Below are positions 21,792 through 30,202 of a stretch of 30,599 nucleotides of DNA, one piece after another (positions within the stretch are counted from its first letter, which is position 1; each line of letters begins with the position of its first letter). The position numbers were made by a program, and so were the translations under genes. Below the pieces are notes generated by a model that did no database searches, had not been told where the DNA came from, and worked only from the letters and a program-made list of their open reading frames with translations. This DNA comes from JAGYLJ01 sp964383545 (GTDB lineage Bacteria > Patescibacteriota > Minisyncoccia > Phycocordibacterales > UBA12079). The DNA is taken from contig CAYLHD010000004.1 in NCBI GenBank assembly GCA_964383545.1, forward strand, positions 1 to 30,599, written 5' to 3'.

Positions 21792-22343
21792 CTAAAATTT
21801 ATTTAAACTTGCTGGGAAAAAATTAATTTTATTAAAGGGGAATAATCTTAGAAAAGCTCTGCCAACAATGAGGTCTTTAGGTAAAACTCCCCAAACTCTT
21901 GAGTCAGAACTAGCTGGTCGATTATCTCCCATGACGTAGTATTCATCTTCTTTTAAAGTTGTTTCTGTGTCTTTGCTACCAGTATTTTGTAAGTAGGGTT
22001 CATCTAATTCAAAACTATTTGGATTTTCTGTATTTTTTATAAAAACTTTTGAACTGGAAATTTTTACTGTTTCGTTAGGTAAACCAATGACTCTTTTAAT
22101 AAAAAACTTTTTAGGATCGTTGGGATACCTGAAAATAATTATTTCACCTCTCTGTGGGTCTTCAAAATTATAGGAAAGTTGGTCGACGATTAAGTAGTTG
22201 CCGGTTTCAAAATTAGGACTCATGGAAGCACCGCTAACTAAAAACGGTTGGGCGATAAACATCCTAAATGGTAAGACTATTAAAATGGCGACTAAGGAGA
22301 ATTTAAGTGTTTCTATAATAAAATTTTCTTTACTTTCACTCAT
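21792..22343 (-). CDS. lepB: Signal peptidase I
   Basis: LepB removes signal peptides at the membrane surface. One N-terminal membrane segment (about residues 12-31) precedes SGASMSP with the nucleophile Ser40. FIKRVIGLP supplies the general base Lys83. Box E appears as YYVMGDNRPASSDSR. The length (183 aa) matches the short Gram-positive-type enzymes. It heads the minus-strand run towards trxB and diverges from pth. Confidence 0.96.
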   Translation of the reverse strand: MSESKENFIIETLKFSLVAILIVLPFRMFIAQPFLVSGASMSPNFETGNYLIVDQLSYNFEDPQRGEIIIFRYPNDPKKFFIKRVIGLPNETVKISSSKVFIKNTENPNSFELDEPYLQNTGSKDTETTLKEDEYYVMGDNRPASSDSRVWGVLPKDLIVGRAFLRLFPFNKINFFPASLNKF

Positions 22344-22475
22344 CTTGTAGACATTTTATTACAATCAAAGGTAAAAAGCAAAAATTACAACACAATTTAA
22401 AATAAAAAAGATAAATCTTTGGAGGTCCAACCTCTACAGATATTGTTGAATACGTGAAAGTCAATAATTTTTAGT

Positions 22476-22504
22476 TTTACAATCTATGGGCTATCACTTA
22501 TAAT
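22476..22504 (+). promoter_or_regulatory. pth promoter (leaderless)
   Basis: TTTACA (22476-22481), a 17-nt spacer and TATAAT (22499-22504) end 7 nt before the ATG at 22512, placing the transcription start at or next to the start codon. A small GAGGT/ACCTC hairpin lies upstream near 22422. Confidence 0.8.
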
Positions 22505-22511
22505 TTATTGC

Positions 22512-23102
22512 ATGAACTATGTAATTGTTGGCCTAGGTAATCCAGGAGAAGAATACGAGAAGACTCGACATAATTTAGGTCGGATTATTTTAGAATATTT
22601 TCGCAAAAAATATGATTGTACTGAGTGGCAGATTAACAAAAAAAGTAAAGGAATTATATCAGAGGGAGAAATAGGGAAATCTAAAGTGATTCTTTTAGAA
22701 CCGGAGACTTTTATGAATAAATCTGGAGCAAGTGCTAAATTTTTTATTACTAGCAAAAAGAAGGCTGAGAAACTGGTAGTAATTTATGATGATCTTGATT
22801 TACCGATAGGGACTTTTAAAATTTCTTTTAATAAAGGAACCGGAGGGCATAAAGGTTTAGATTCCATTGCTAAAAATATTAAGACAAAAGAATTTATCCG
22901 AGTGAGAATAGGTATTTCTCAAGTTACTCCGGCTGGTAAATTAAGGAAGCCAAAAGGAGATCAGAAAATTTTAGATTATTTAATGTCAGATTTTGGTAAA
23001 AAAGATTTTGAAATTTTGAAAAAAATAAAACCTAAAATCTTGAAAGCTTTAGAGACTATTATTGTAGAAGGAAGGATGAAAGCTATGAATGAGTTTAATT
23101 AA
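22512..23102 (+). CDS. pth: Peptidyl-tRNA hydrolase
   Basis: Pth releases tRNA from prematurely dropped peptidyl-tRNAs. VGLGNPGEEYEKTRHNLG contains Asn10 and the catalytic His20. ETFMNKSG, VIYDDLDLPIG and GTGGHKGLDSI complete the active site. The length (196 aa) is typical. It is a single gene with its own promoter and a shared downstream terminator. Confidence 0.97.
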   Translation: MNYVIVGLGNPGEEYEKTRHNLGRIILEYFRKKYDCTEWQINKKSKGIISEGEIGKSKVILLEPETFMNKSGASAKFFITSKKKAEKLVVIYDDLDLPIGTFKISFNKGTGGHKGLDSIAKNIKTKEFIRVRIGISQVTPAGKLRKPKGDQKILDYLMSDFGKKDFEILKKIKPKILKALETIIVEGRMKAMNEFN

Positions 23103-23134
23103 AAAAAGCGTCTCCAGAAAGGAGACGCTTTTTT
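23102..23134. terminator. Bidirectional terminator between pth and rpsA
   Basis: Perfect 14-bp arms (23102-23115 and 23121-23134) enclose an AGAAA loop, with A and T runs on either side. It serves pth on the plus strand and rpsA on the minus strand. Confidence 0.93.
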
Positions 23135-23148
23135 TAAATTTTTTAACT

Positions 23149-24261
23149 TTATTTAACAAAGGATAAAGTCATTTTTTGTGAATCTGGTTCAAAGATATTT
23201 ATCTTAAACAAATAACTTTTACCAATCTCTAAAGTTTCTTTCAATTTCTCTTCATTTTCAAATTCTGAAACATGAACTAGACCAGCAACACCTTCTTCGA
23301 TACTTGCCAAAGCTCCGTGTTTGTTAAATTTGATAATAACTCCGCTAACTTCAGAACCTTTTTTGTATTTACCAGCTGCTTTGTTCCAAGGGTTTTCAGT
23401 GAGAGCTTTAATAGAGAGTGAAATTTTTCCATTTTCTATTTCAATTATTTTAACTTTTATCTTATCTCCTGGTTTAAAGAGAACCTTTGGATCTTTAACC
23501 AATGACCAGCTTATTTCAGAAATGTGAATAAGTCCTTCTAATTCATCTTCAATTTTTACGAAGATTCCAAAATCAACAGCACTGGTAACTTCTCCTTCAA
23601 TAACGTCACCAACACTATATTCAGCTACAATTTTACCTTTTTCTTTTTGATTAGGGTCTTTTTCTGAGAAAATAAGTTTATTTTCTTTAGGAAGTACTCC
23701 AATAATAGCGACTGGTAAACTTTTACCAATCATTTTTTTAAGTTCTTCTAGAATTCTGTCTTTGTTTCCATCAACAACTCGTGGATAATGTTCTGCCTTT
23801 AATTGAGATGCTGGTAGAAAACCTTGAACACTTTGCCATTCAATAATAAGACCACCTTTATTAGCCTCTTTAATAGTTAGGTCCATAACAGTTTTGTTCT
23901 TCATTGCTTGTTCAGCTTCCCCCCAAACAATGGCTTGACGAGCTTCTTTGAGAGATAATTCAATGTAGCCATTTTCGTTTTCTCCATCGATTATCTTAGC
24001 AATAATACTGTCGCCAATACTGATATTTTTAAGAACATCTCTAACTGCTAGGTATTCTTTACCAAAAATTATACCCACACCAAAAGGTGGAATGTTAACA
24101 TAAACAGCATTTTTCTCTACGGCGACGATTTCGCCTTCTATCATCTCACCTGTATTAGGTGGTGTTTTAACCTTTTCTAGGAGACCAGACATTATTGAAT
24201 TGTCTATTTCTAGATCATCTCCTATTGTTTCTTCTAAAACTTCATTTTTAATTTGAGTCAT
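23149..24261 (-). CDS. rpsA: Ribosomal protein bS1, four-domain form
   Basis: Four S1 (OB-fold) repeats are visible at about residues 36-108, 121-200, 213-287 and 298-369. Domain 3 is the most canonical (GDVIEGEVTSAVDFGIFVKIEDELEGLIHISEIS). bS1 unfolds mRNA on the 30S subunit. Four domains is fewer than the six of Escherichia coli and resembles the set found in Gram-positive bacteria. The gene has a predicted promoter at 24401-24428 and a leader of about 130 nt with a hairpin, which could support autoregulation as known for S1 elsewhere. That last point is inference. Confidence 0.93.
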   Translation of the reverse strand: MTQIKNEVLEETIGDDLEIDNSIMSGLLEKVKTPPNTGEMIEGEIVAVEKNAVYVNIPPFGVGIIFGKEYLAVRDVLKNISIGDSIIAKIIDGENENGYIELSLKEARQAIVWGEAEQAMKNKTVMDLTIKEANKGGLIIEWQSVQGFLPASQLKAEHYPRVVDGNKDRILEELKKMIGKSLPVAIIGVLPKENKLIFSEKDPNQKEKGKIVAEYSVGDVIEGEVTSAVDFGIFVKIEDELEGLIHISEISWSLVKDPKVLFKPGDKIKVKIIEIENGKISLSIKALTENPWNKAAGKYKKGSEVSGVIIKFNKHGALASIEEGVAGLVHVSEFENEEKLKETLEIGKSYLFKINIFEPDSQKMTLSFVK

Positions 24262-24360
24262 AAAGTTTAAAAATAGATGGTCTTTTTAAACAAATTACCT
24301 AAAACTCTGTAATTATCTATTAAAAAGGATTAATTTCTATTTTTGATTAATAATTAAACG

Positions 24361-24388
24361 AATTACCTTAACTTAATTAAGGCTAATT
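24361..24388 (-). promoter_or_regulatory. Hairpin in the rpsA leader
   Basis: CCTTAA (24366-24371) pairs with TTAAGG (24377-24382), extended by AATTA/TAATT across a 1-nt bulge. It would sit about 5 nt into the predicted rpsA leader. Confidence 0.4.
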
Positions 24389-24400
24389 TCATAGATATAC

Positions 24401-24428
24401 AGTATATATTAAAAAATGGTTTTGTAAA
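24401..24428 (-). promoter_or_regulatory. rpsA promoter
   Basis: On the minus strand TTTACA (24428-24423), a 16-nt spacer and TATACT (24406-24401) predict a start near 24394. Its -35 overlaps the -35 of the divergent MBL-fold gene. Confidence 0.55.
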
Positions 24429-24451
24429 TCATTGTGGAGGTGTGATATAAT
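24422..24451 (+). promoter_or_regulatory. Promoter of the MBL-fold gene
   Basis: TTGTAA (24422-24427), an 18-nt spacer and TATAAT (24446-24451) are present. The ATG at 24454 follows the -10 by only 2 nt, so the second in-frame ATG (24460) fits a leaderless start better. GGAGG at 24436-24440 is too far from either. Confidence 0.6.
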
Positions 24452-24453
24452 AA

Positions 24454-25095
24454 ATGGCAATGATAATAAATTACAACGGAATGGAATCTTTTAAGATTCA
24501 ATCAGGGGACTTTGTCTTGGCTTTTAACCCTATTTCCAAAAATTCAAAACTTAAAGTCACCAGGTTCGGAGCAAACATAGCTTGTCTTAGTGTTAATCAT
24601 CCTGATTTTAATGGAGTAGAACAAGTTAATTCAAAAAGCAAAGAAGCTTTTGTTATTGATGGAGCTGGTGAGTATGAAATAGAAGGTGTGTTTATTAAAG
24701 CTTTTCAATCAGTGACTGAGTATGAAGGCGAAAAAAGGATGAATACTGTTTATTCAGTTGTTTTTGATGGTATAACAATAGGGTTTATGGGTATTTTGGG
24801 TTCAAATGGTATTGATGGAGAACAGAGAGAAATTTTAAATGAAACTGATGTGCTTTTTGTTCCGATTGGAGGAGGTGATGTTTTAGATGCTGCTCAGGCT
24901 TATAAGTTAGCTGTAAAGTTAGATGCAAAAGTTATAATTCCAATGTGTTATAAAGAACACGGTGAAAAGGATGCTTTGAAAAAATTCCTAAAAGAGAGTG
25001 GAAATGGGGATGTTAAAGCTGTCAAGAAGTTAACTTTGAAAAAGAGTGATTTAACTAGTTTAGGGGGAGAAGTAGTTGTTTTAGATGAAGGTTAA
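24454..25095 (+). CDS. MBL-fold protein, metal site largely lost (UlaG-like)
   Basis: The 213-aa protein follows the plan of small UlaG-like metallo-beta-lactamase-fold hydrolases: MIINYNGMESFKIQ, GAGEYEIEGVFIKAF and DVLFVPIGGGDVLDAAQAYKLAVKL. The HxHxDH metal motif expected after the second strand reads VNHPDFN, keeping one His and the Asp. The later His positions are replaced (the PMHY-type site reads PMCY). A normal dinuclear zinc site cannot form, so it is probably a non-hydrolytic or altered member. The true start may be the second Met (24460). It precedes a small membrane protein gene and gyrA. Confidence 0.75.
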   Translation: MAMIINYNGMESFKIQSGDFVLAFNPISKNSKLKVTRFGANIACLSVNHPDFNGVEQVNSKSKEAFVIDGAGEYEIEGVFIKAFQSVTEYEGEKRMNTVYSVVFDGITIGFMGILGSNGIDGEQREILNETDVLFVPIGGGDVLDAAQAYKLAVKLDAKVIIPMCYKEHGEKDALKKFLKESGNGDVKAVKKLTLKKSDLTSLGGEVVVLDEG

Positions 25096-25111
25096 AGTGT
25101 AAAATTAGGTT

Positions 25112-25363
25112 ATGGACATCATCAAAAATCTACAAAGTAAACCAGAAAAACAAAAAAAGATTATTATGGTTTATAGTTTGATAATAATAATGTCACTGGT
25201 GGTTTTTGTTTGGTTTTTACAAATGAAAGGTTATGGTTTTTCAGAAGTAAGTGGTACTGAGTTAAAACCTCTGTCTGATTTGAAGAATGAAGTTGTAGAA
25301 GTGTATAACAATTCAGCAGAGGATATTAAGGAAATAAAAGAGCAAATGAGTGATAATATTTAA
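25112..25363 (+). CDS. 83-aa single-pass membrane protein
   Basis: A basic N-terminus (KPEKQKK) is followed by one hydrophobic segment (about residues 17-36, YSLIIIMSLVVFVWFLQM) and a mostly acidic, helical C-terminal part. The orientation is probably N-in. I do not recognise a family. The small size, lack of catalytic residues and position 16 nt after the MBL-fold gene suggest cotranscription with it. A gyrA promoter overlaps its stop. Confidence 0.7.
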   Translation: MDIIKNLQSKPEKQKKIIMVYSLIIIMSLVVFVWFLQMKGYGFSEVSGTELKPLSDLKNEVVEVYNNSAEDIKEIKEQMSDNI

Positions 25364-25391
25364 TGTAATTAGACCTAATTTGTGGTATAAT
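25363..25391 (+). promoter_or_regulatory. gyrA promoter
   Basis: ATGTAA (25363-25368), a 17-nt spacer and TATAAT (25386-25391) with an upstream TGG form an extended -10 promoter. The leader would be about 26 nt without a Shine-Dalgarno. Confidence 0.65.
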
Positions 25392-25423
25392 TGTGATAAT
25401 TGATTGTTTAAATAAAAATTAAT

Positions 25424-27901
25424 ATGGCTAAGAATAAAGAAGAAAAAGAACCAGAAAATAACGATATTTCTGAGGAAGAAAAAGGAATTGTTCCAATAGA
25501 AATAAGCACTGAGATGAGAAAGTGCTATCTTGACTATGCCATGTCAGTTATTACTTCCCGAGCTCTTCCTGATGTGAGAGATGGATTAAAACCAGTCCAT
25601 AGGAGGATTTTGTATGCCATGAATGATATTGGTTTAACTTCGACTGCCAAATTTAGAAAATCAGCGACAGTGGTAGGGGATGTTCTGGGTAAATATCATC
25701 CACATGGTGATTCAGCTATTTATGAAACCATGGTTAAGATGGCTCAAACTTTTGTGATGCGTTATCCATTAGTGCTTGGTCAGGGTAACTTTGGTTCCAT
25801 TGATGGTGATTCGGCAGCTGCTCATAGGTATACAGAAGCAAAGATGGCTAAGATTTCTAATGAAATGCTTGGTGATTTGGATAAAGATACTGTTGATTTT
25901 GTACCTAATTATGACGGAACAAGGAAAGAACCTTTAGTTTTACCAGCAGTTGTACCTAACCTATTATTGAATGGTATCCTTGGAATTGCTGTAGGGATGG
26001 CCACGAATATCCCCCCTCACAATCTACGTGAAGTGATTGATGCTACCATTCATTTAATTGAAAATAGTAAGGCAACTACAGATGATTTACTACAGTTTAT
26101 TAAAGGCCCAGATTTTCCTTTGGGTGGAATTATTTTTAACCAAGAGGATATTAAACATGCCTATTTAACTGGACGAGGAGGGGTAGTTTGTCGTGGAGAG
26201 GCTGAAATTATTGAAAATAAGGCAGGGAGGTTTCAGATTATCATTACTTCGATTCCATTTAGAGTTAACAAGGCAGAATTAATTTCTAAAATTGCTGAAT
26301 TACATAGAGATAAGAGAGTCGAAGGAATTAAAGCTTTGAGAGATGAGTCTACTAAAGATATTAGAGTAGTAATTGATTTGAAAACCGGAATTAATCCTCA
26401 AAATCTCTTAAATAATTTATATAAAAAAACTCAACTAGAAGAAACTTTCCATTTTAATGCTGTTGTCTTGGTTGAAGGTATACCACAAACATTATCTTTG
26501 AAGTCAATTCTAGAGGAATTTATTTCTCATCGACGAGTAGTTGTAACTAGAAGAACACAATTCGAGTTGAGGAAAGCTGAAGATAGAGAACATATTTTAC
26601 TTGGTCTCAAAATTGCTCTTGATCATATCGACGCTGTTATTAAATTGATTAGAGCATCTAAGGATGTTTCGATGGCTCGTCTTGGATTGATGAAGAAGTT
26701 TAAGTTATCAGAAAGGCAAGCTAATGCTATTTTGGAAATGAAACTTCAAAAGTTGGCTGGTTTGGAAAGGAAGAAAGTTGAAGATGAGCTCAAAGTTATC
26801 CAGGCTTTAATTAAAGACTTAAAAGCTTTGTTGAAAAGTCCTACTAAAATATTAGAAGTAATAATAGGTGAATTGAAAGAAATTAGCAGAAAATATGGTG
26901 ATGAAAGAAGAACCAAAGTTGTTAAACACGGAGCTAAATCAATTTCGTTGGAAGATTTAATTGATGATGAAGAGAATGTTTTAGTGATGACAGCTGGTGG
27001 TTATGTAAAAAGAATTAATCCAGATGAATTTAAAAAACAAAGACGAGGTGGTGTCGGAGTTGTTGATCTTAACACCAAGGAAGAAGACTTTGTTACAAGA
27101 TTCCTTACAACCAGTACTCACAGTGATTTATTATTCTTTAGTGATAAAGGTAAGGTTTATCAAATAAAGATGTATGAAATTCCGGAAGGAAGAAGAGCTA
27201 CTAAAGGGAAGTCTATTATGAACTTTTTACCATTGGAAGATGGAGAAAAGGTTACTTCTATTTTAGCTATGCCTAAAAACATAAAGAAAGATGAAATGTC
27301 TTTAATGATGGTAACTAAAAATGGTGTTTCAAAGAAAGTTGATGCAGAAAGTTTCTATAGTGTTAGAAGAAGTGGTTTGATTGCAATTAAGCTTAGTGAT
27401 GAAGATGAATTAATTTCAGCTTCATTTGTTGAGGAAGGTGATTCAGTTGTTTTGACTACGACTGAGGGTCAATCAATTCGTTTTGATCAAAAAGATATTA
27501 GAGCTATGGGTCGTTCGGCTGGTGGTGTGCGTGGTATTAAATTGAGTAAAAAAGATGATAAGGTTATAGGGGCTAACATTGTTAAAAAGGGAATAAAGGA
27601 TCAAAAATTATTAGTTGTTAGTAGTAATGGTTTTGGTAAGATGACTGACATTGATGAATATAAAGTTCAGAAGAGAGGTGGTTCGGGTATTAAAACTATT
27701 AAGTTAAATTCTAAAGTCGGACAATTGATTTCTTCTAAAGTAGTTTCAGATAGTCTAGAAGAAATTGTAGCTATTTCTAAGAAAGGTCAAGTAATCAGGA
27801 TTGGTTTATCAGAAGTTCCTGAATTAGGTCGTCAAACACAGGGGGTAAAATTGATGAAATTAAGAAGTGGGGATAACGTTGCTTCACTTGTTTGTCTCTA
27901 A
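25424..27901 (+). CDS. gyrA: DNA gyrase subunit A
   Basis: GyrA cuts and rejoins DNA during negative supercoiling. The N-terminal winged-helix region has SRALPDVRDGLKPVHRRILYAM and the QGNFGSIDGDSAAAHRYTE block with the catalytic Tyr136. The tower and coiled-coil domains follow. The C-terminal beta-pinwheel (from about residue 505) carries the GyrA box QRRGGVG near residue 538. This marks it as gyrase rather than topoisomerase IV. The position equivalent to quinolone-resistance Ser83 (Escherichia coli numbering) reads Ser in HPHGDSAIYE. The length (825 aa) is normal. gyrB is not in the window. Confidence 0.97.
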   Translation: MAKNKEEKEPENNDISEEEKGIVPIEISTEMRKCYLDYAMSVITSRALPDVRDGLKPVHRRILYAMNDIGLTSTAKFRKSATVVGDVLGKYHPHGDSAIYETMVKMAQTFVMRYPLVLGQGNFGSIDGDSAAAHRYTEAKMAKISNEMLGDLDKDTVDFVPNYDGTRKEPLVLPAVVPNLLLNGILGIAVGMATNIPPHNLREVIDATIHLIENSKATTDDLLQFIKGPDFPLGGIIFNQEDIKHAYLTGRGGVVCRGEAEIIENKAGRFQIIITSIPFRVNKAELISKIAELHRDKRVEGIKALRDESTKDIRVVIDLKTGINPQNLLNNLYKKTQLEETFHFNAVVLVEGIPQTLSLKSILEEFISHRRVVVTRRTQFELRKAEDREHILLGLKIALDHIDAVIKLIRASKDVSMARLGLMKKFKLSERQANAILEMKLQKLAGLERKKVEDELKVIQALIKDLKALLKSPTKILEVIIGELKEISRKYGDERRTKVVKHGAKSISLEDLIDDEENVLVMTAGGYVKRINPDEFKKQRRGGVGVVDLNTKEEDFVTRFLTTSTHSDLLFFSDKGKVYQIKMYEIPEGRRATKGKSIMNFLPLEDGEKVTSILAMPKNIKKDEMSLMMVTKNGVSKKVDAESFYSVRRSGLIAIKLSDEDELISASFVEEGDSVVLTTTEGQSIRFDQKDIRAMGRSAGGVRGIKLSKKDDKVIGANIVKKGIKDQKLLVVSSNGFGKMTDIDEYKVQKRGGSGIKTIKLNSKVGQLISSKVVSDSLEEIVAISKKGQVIRIGLSEVPELGRQTQGVKLMKLRSGDNVASLVCL

Positions 27902-27906
27902 TGTAG

Positions 27907-27912
27907 TATAAT
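27907..27912 (+). promoter_or_regulatory. -10 box of the methyltransferase gene (leaderless)
   Basis: TATAAT at 27907-27912 ends 6 nt before the ATG at 27919, so transcription would start at the start codon. It begins 5 nt after the gyrA stop. The -35 is weak (TTCACT, 18-nt spacer). Confidence 0.65.
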
Positions 27913-27918
27913 ATTTGT

Positions 27919-28503
27919 ATGGCTTTTACTTCTCCACAAAATAATATAGATCAGTTTGGTTTAAGTAAGGGAATGTATGTAGCCGACATGGGTGCTGGTT
28001 CTGGTGCTTATGCTATTGCGGCAGCTAGAAAGGTGGGGGAGGAAGGAAAAGTAAAAGCTGTGGGGGTCCAGAAAGAACTTTTGGGAAGAATTCGTGACAC
28101 AGCTGTTTCTGAGCATCTTTTTAATGTTGAAGCTATTTGGGGAGATATAGAAAAAAATGGTGGAACAAGGTTAAGAGATGAATCAATGGATGCTGTGATA
28201 ATTTCTAATGTTTTGTTTCAATCAGTTGAGAAAGGAAATCTTGTTCGGGAAGCTTTTCGTATTTTAAAACCTAATAGGAAAGTTCTTTTCATAGAATGGT
28301 CAGGTTCCCATGGTGGTTTAGGCCCAATGTTAGAAGAGGTAGTTCTTCCAGATATAGCTAAAAAATTATTTACTGACAATGGATTTGAGTATGAAAAAGA
28401 TATTTATGCTAGTGATAATCATTACGGTATAATTTTTAGAAAAAAGACGACATCTTCAGGAGTAAAAGTTGAAGTTAAGTCTGAAGAAGTTAAACCTGAT
28501 TAA
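27919..28503 (+). CDS. Class I SAM-dependent methyltransferase, substrate unknown
   Basis: The Rossmann-fold SAM-binding motif I is VADMGAGSGAYAI (about residues 18-30). Motif II lies at VKAVGVQKEL, where the usual acidic residue at the end of strand 2 is replaced by Val-Gln. Motif IV is MDAVIISNVLF, and post-motif RILKPNRKVLFIEW is typical of UbiE/type 11 methyltransferases. It starts almost directly at the fold, with no substrate domain, and ends in a charged Lys/Glu/Val tail. The substrate cannot be told. It is probably expressed from its own -10 and by read-through from gyrA. Confidence 0.85.
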   Translation: MAFTSPQNNIDQFGLSKGMYVADMGAGSGAYAIAAARKVGEEGKVKAVGVQKELLGRIRDTAVSEHLFNVEAIWGDIEKNGGTRLRDESMDAVIISNVLFQSVEKGNLVREAFRILKPNRKVLFIEWSGSHGGLGPMLEEVVLPDIAKKLFTDNGFEYEKDIYASDNHYGIIFRKKTTSSGVKVEVKSEEVKPD

Positions 28504-28522
28504 TTCTTTTATATAAATTATT

Positions 28523-29815
28523 GTGTCAAAATTCCAAATTATCTTAATAACGGTTTTTTCTATCTTTATTGCGGTTGGTGTTATTTTGTTTGCGACTGCA
28601 GGAGGTGGTAATGATCCAAGTAAGTTAGTTGGTAATGTTGCTATTTGGGGAACAGTTGATCAATCAATTATGGATGGTTTACTTTTAAATTTGTCTACTT
28701 TGGATAAAAGTTTTAAAGGTGTTACTTATGAAGAAAAAGATGAACAAAATTTTGATATGATTTTGGTTGAAGCAATTGCTTCTGGTTCTGGTCCTGATCT
28801 TTTTATGTTGCCACAATCTGAAATACTTAAAAAACAAAATAAGATAACAGCTATTCCTTATCAAAGTTTTTCTGAAAGAGATTTTAAAAATTATTTTATA
28901 GAAGAAGCTGAACTTTATTTAAGAGAGGATGGTATTTTAGCTTTACCTTTTATGGTGGATCCTCTCGTAATGTATTGGAATAGAAGTTTGTTTACAGGAG
29001 CCGGTGTGGCTCAACCTCCACATTTATGGGACGAATTTTTTGTTTTAGCTAAAAAGATAACCAAGATGGATGAATTTAAAAATCTTTCTTTGAGTGCTGT
29101 GTCTTTTGGTGAGTTCGTTAATGTTGATCATGCTAAGGAAATCTTAGCAACTTTGATTATGCAGTCTGGCAACCCAATTGTTTTTAGAGATACTGAAGAT
29201 AAAATAAATGTTTCGTTACGTGATATTTATGATAGTAATACTACTCCAACTGAGTCAGCTTTGAGATTTTTTACTGAATTCTCTAATCCTATTAAAGAAA
29301 CATATTCTTGGAATAGAGCTATGGATGATTCCAAGATTGCTTTTCTGTCTGGAGATTTAGCAATTTATTTTGGTTTTGCTAGTGAACTGAAGGATATAAA
29401 ATTAAAAAATCCTAATTTGAATTTTGATATTGCCTATATGCCTCAGACAGAAAATCTTAAAAATAATGTAACCTTTGGAAATATGCAGGCCTTAGCTCTT
29501 AGCCGAGGAAGTAAAAATATAGCAGGAGCTTTTAGTGTTATGACAAATTTGATTAAAGATGAATCATTGATTTATCTTAATCAACTGACTGGCTTGCCTC
29601 CCGTTTCTAGAACTTTATTATCTCAAGGTGTAATAGATCCTGACCAAGAAATTCTTTTCCAATCAGCACTTTCATCGAAAGGTTTTCTTGATCCGGATGA
29701 TGAAGATACTAATTTAATTTTTCAGGATATGGTAGAGGCAGTGGTATCTGGTAGAAGGAATTATAGTGAAGCTGTGTCTTGGGCTAACTCTGAGTTAGAG
29801 GCATTAATAAAATAA
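28523..29815 (+). CDS. Family 1 extracellular solute-binding protein, membrane-anchored
   Basis: The start is GTG (28523), 5 nt after TATAAA. An N-terminal hydrophobic segment (about residues 5-26) has no lipobox cysteine and no clear cleavage site, so it probably remains as a membrane anchor. The rest matches sugar-type binding proteins: EAIASGSGPDLFMLP, ALPFMVDPLVMYWNRSLF, PHLWDEFFVLAKKIT, a GDLAIYFGFASE segment and LTGLPPVSRTLL near the end. These proteins normally feed ABC importers, but no permease or ATPase is adjacent. Instead, two VirB2-like genes follow, the first after 3 nt. The ligand is unknown. Confidence 0.88.
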   Translation: MSKFQIILITVFSIFIAVGVILFATAGGGNDPSKLVGNVAIWGTVDQSIMDGLLLNLSTLDKSFKGVTYEEKDEQNFDMILVEAIASGSGPDLFMLPQSEILKKQNKITAIPYQSFSERDFKNYFIEEAELYLREDGILALPFMVDPLVMYWNRSLFTGAGVAQPPHLWDEFFVLAKKITKMDEFKNLSLSAVSFGEFVNVDHAKEILATLIMQSGNPIVFRDTEDKINVSLRDIYDSNTTPTESALRFFTEFSNPIKETYSWNRAMDDSKIAFLSGDLAIYFGFASELKDIKLKNPNLNFDIAYMPQTENLKNNVTFGNMQALALSRGSKNIAGAFSVMTNLIKDESLIYLNQLTGLPPVSRTLLSQGVIDPDQEILFQSALSSKGFLDPDDEDTNLIFQDMVEAVVSGRRNYSEAVSWANSELEALIK

Positions 29816-29818
29816 TAT

Positions 29819-30184
29819 ATGAAAAAAACGATTACAAATTTAACAGCTTTTATTTTAATTTTTACACCGTTGTTTGCTTCTGCTACTCTTGTAACCTGTG
29901 GAAATGAAGGTCAAGCAGCCTGTGGTTTTACGGATCTTATTATTTTGGTAAAGAGTTTACTTACCTATATCCTTGTTATTGCAGCTCCGTTGGCATCTAT
30001 AATGTTTGCCTATGCTGGATTTATTTACATGACTTCTCAAGGTAATTCTAGTAAAAGGACTAAAGCTAATCAAATTTTTACTAATGTTGGAATAGGTTTA
30101 TTTTTCATAGCTGGAGCTTGGTTGATTGTTAAAGCTGTGATAGTTGGTTTAGGAGCTGACAGCACTAGTTATTTAGATCTTTAA
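29819..30184 (+). CDS. VirB2/TrbC-like small membrane protein (pilin-like), copy 1
   Basis: The 121-aa protein has a signal peptide (cleavage likely near residue 22, ASA) and a short extracellular part with Cys27 and Cys35. Two membrane helices (about 43-70 and 87-112) follow, separated by a basic cytoplasmic loop (NSSKRTKANQ). YAGFIYMTSQGN between the helices is the hallmark of the VirB2/TrbC-like proteins I associate with Candidate Phyla Radiation genomes. A type IV secretion pilin or a DNA-uptake channel component is plausible, but the exact role is not established by sequence. It follows the solute-binding protein gene by 3 nt. Confidence 0.75.
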   Translation: MKKTITNLTAFILIFTPLFASATLVTCGNEGQAACGFTDLIILVKSLLTYILVIAAPLASIMFAYAGFIYMTSQGNSSKRTKANQIFTNVGIGLFFIAGAWLIVKAVIVGLGADSTSYLDL

Positions 30185-30202
30185 TAAATTAAATTATTTC
30201 TC

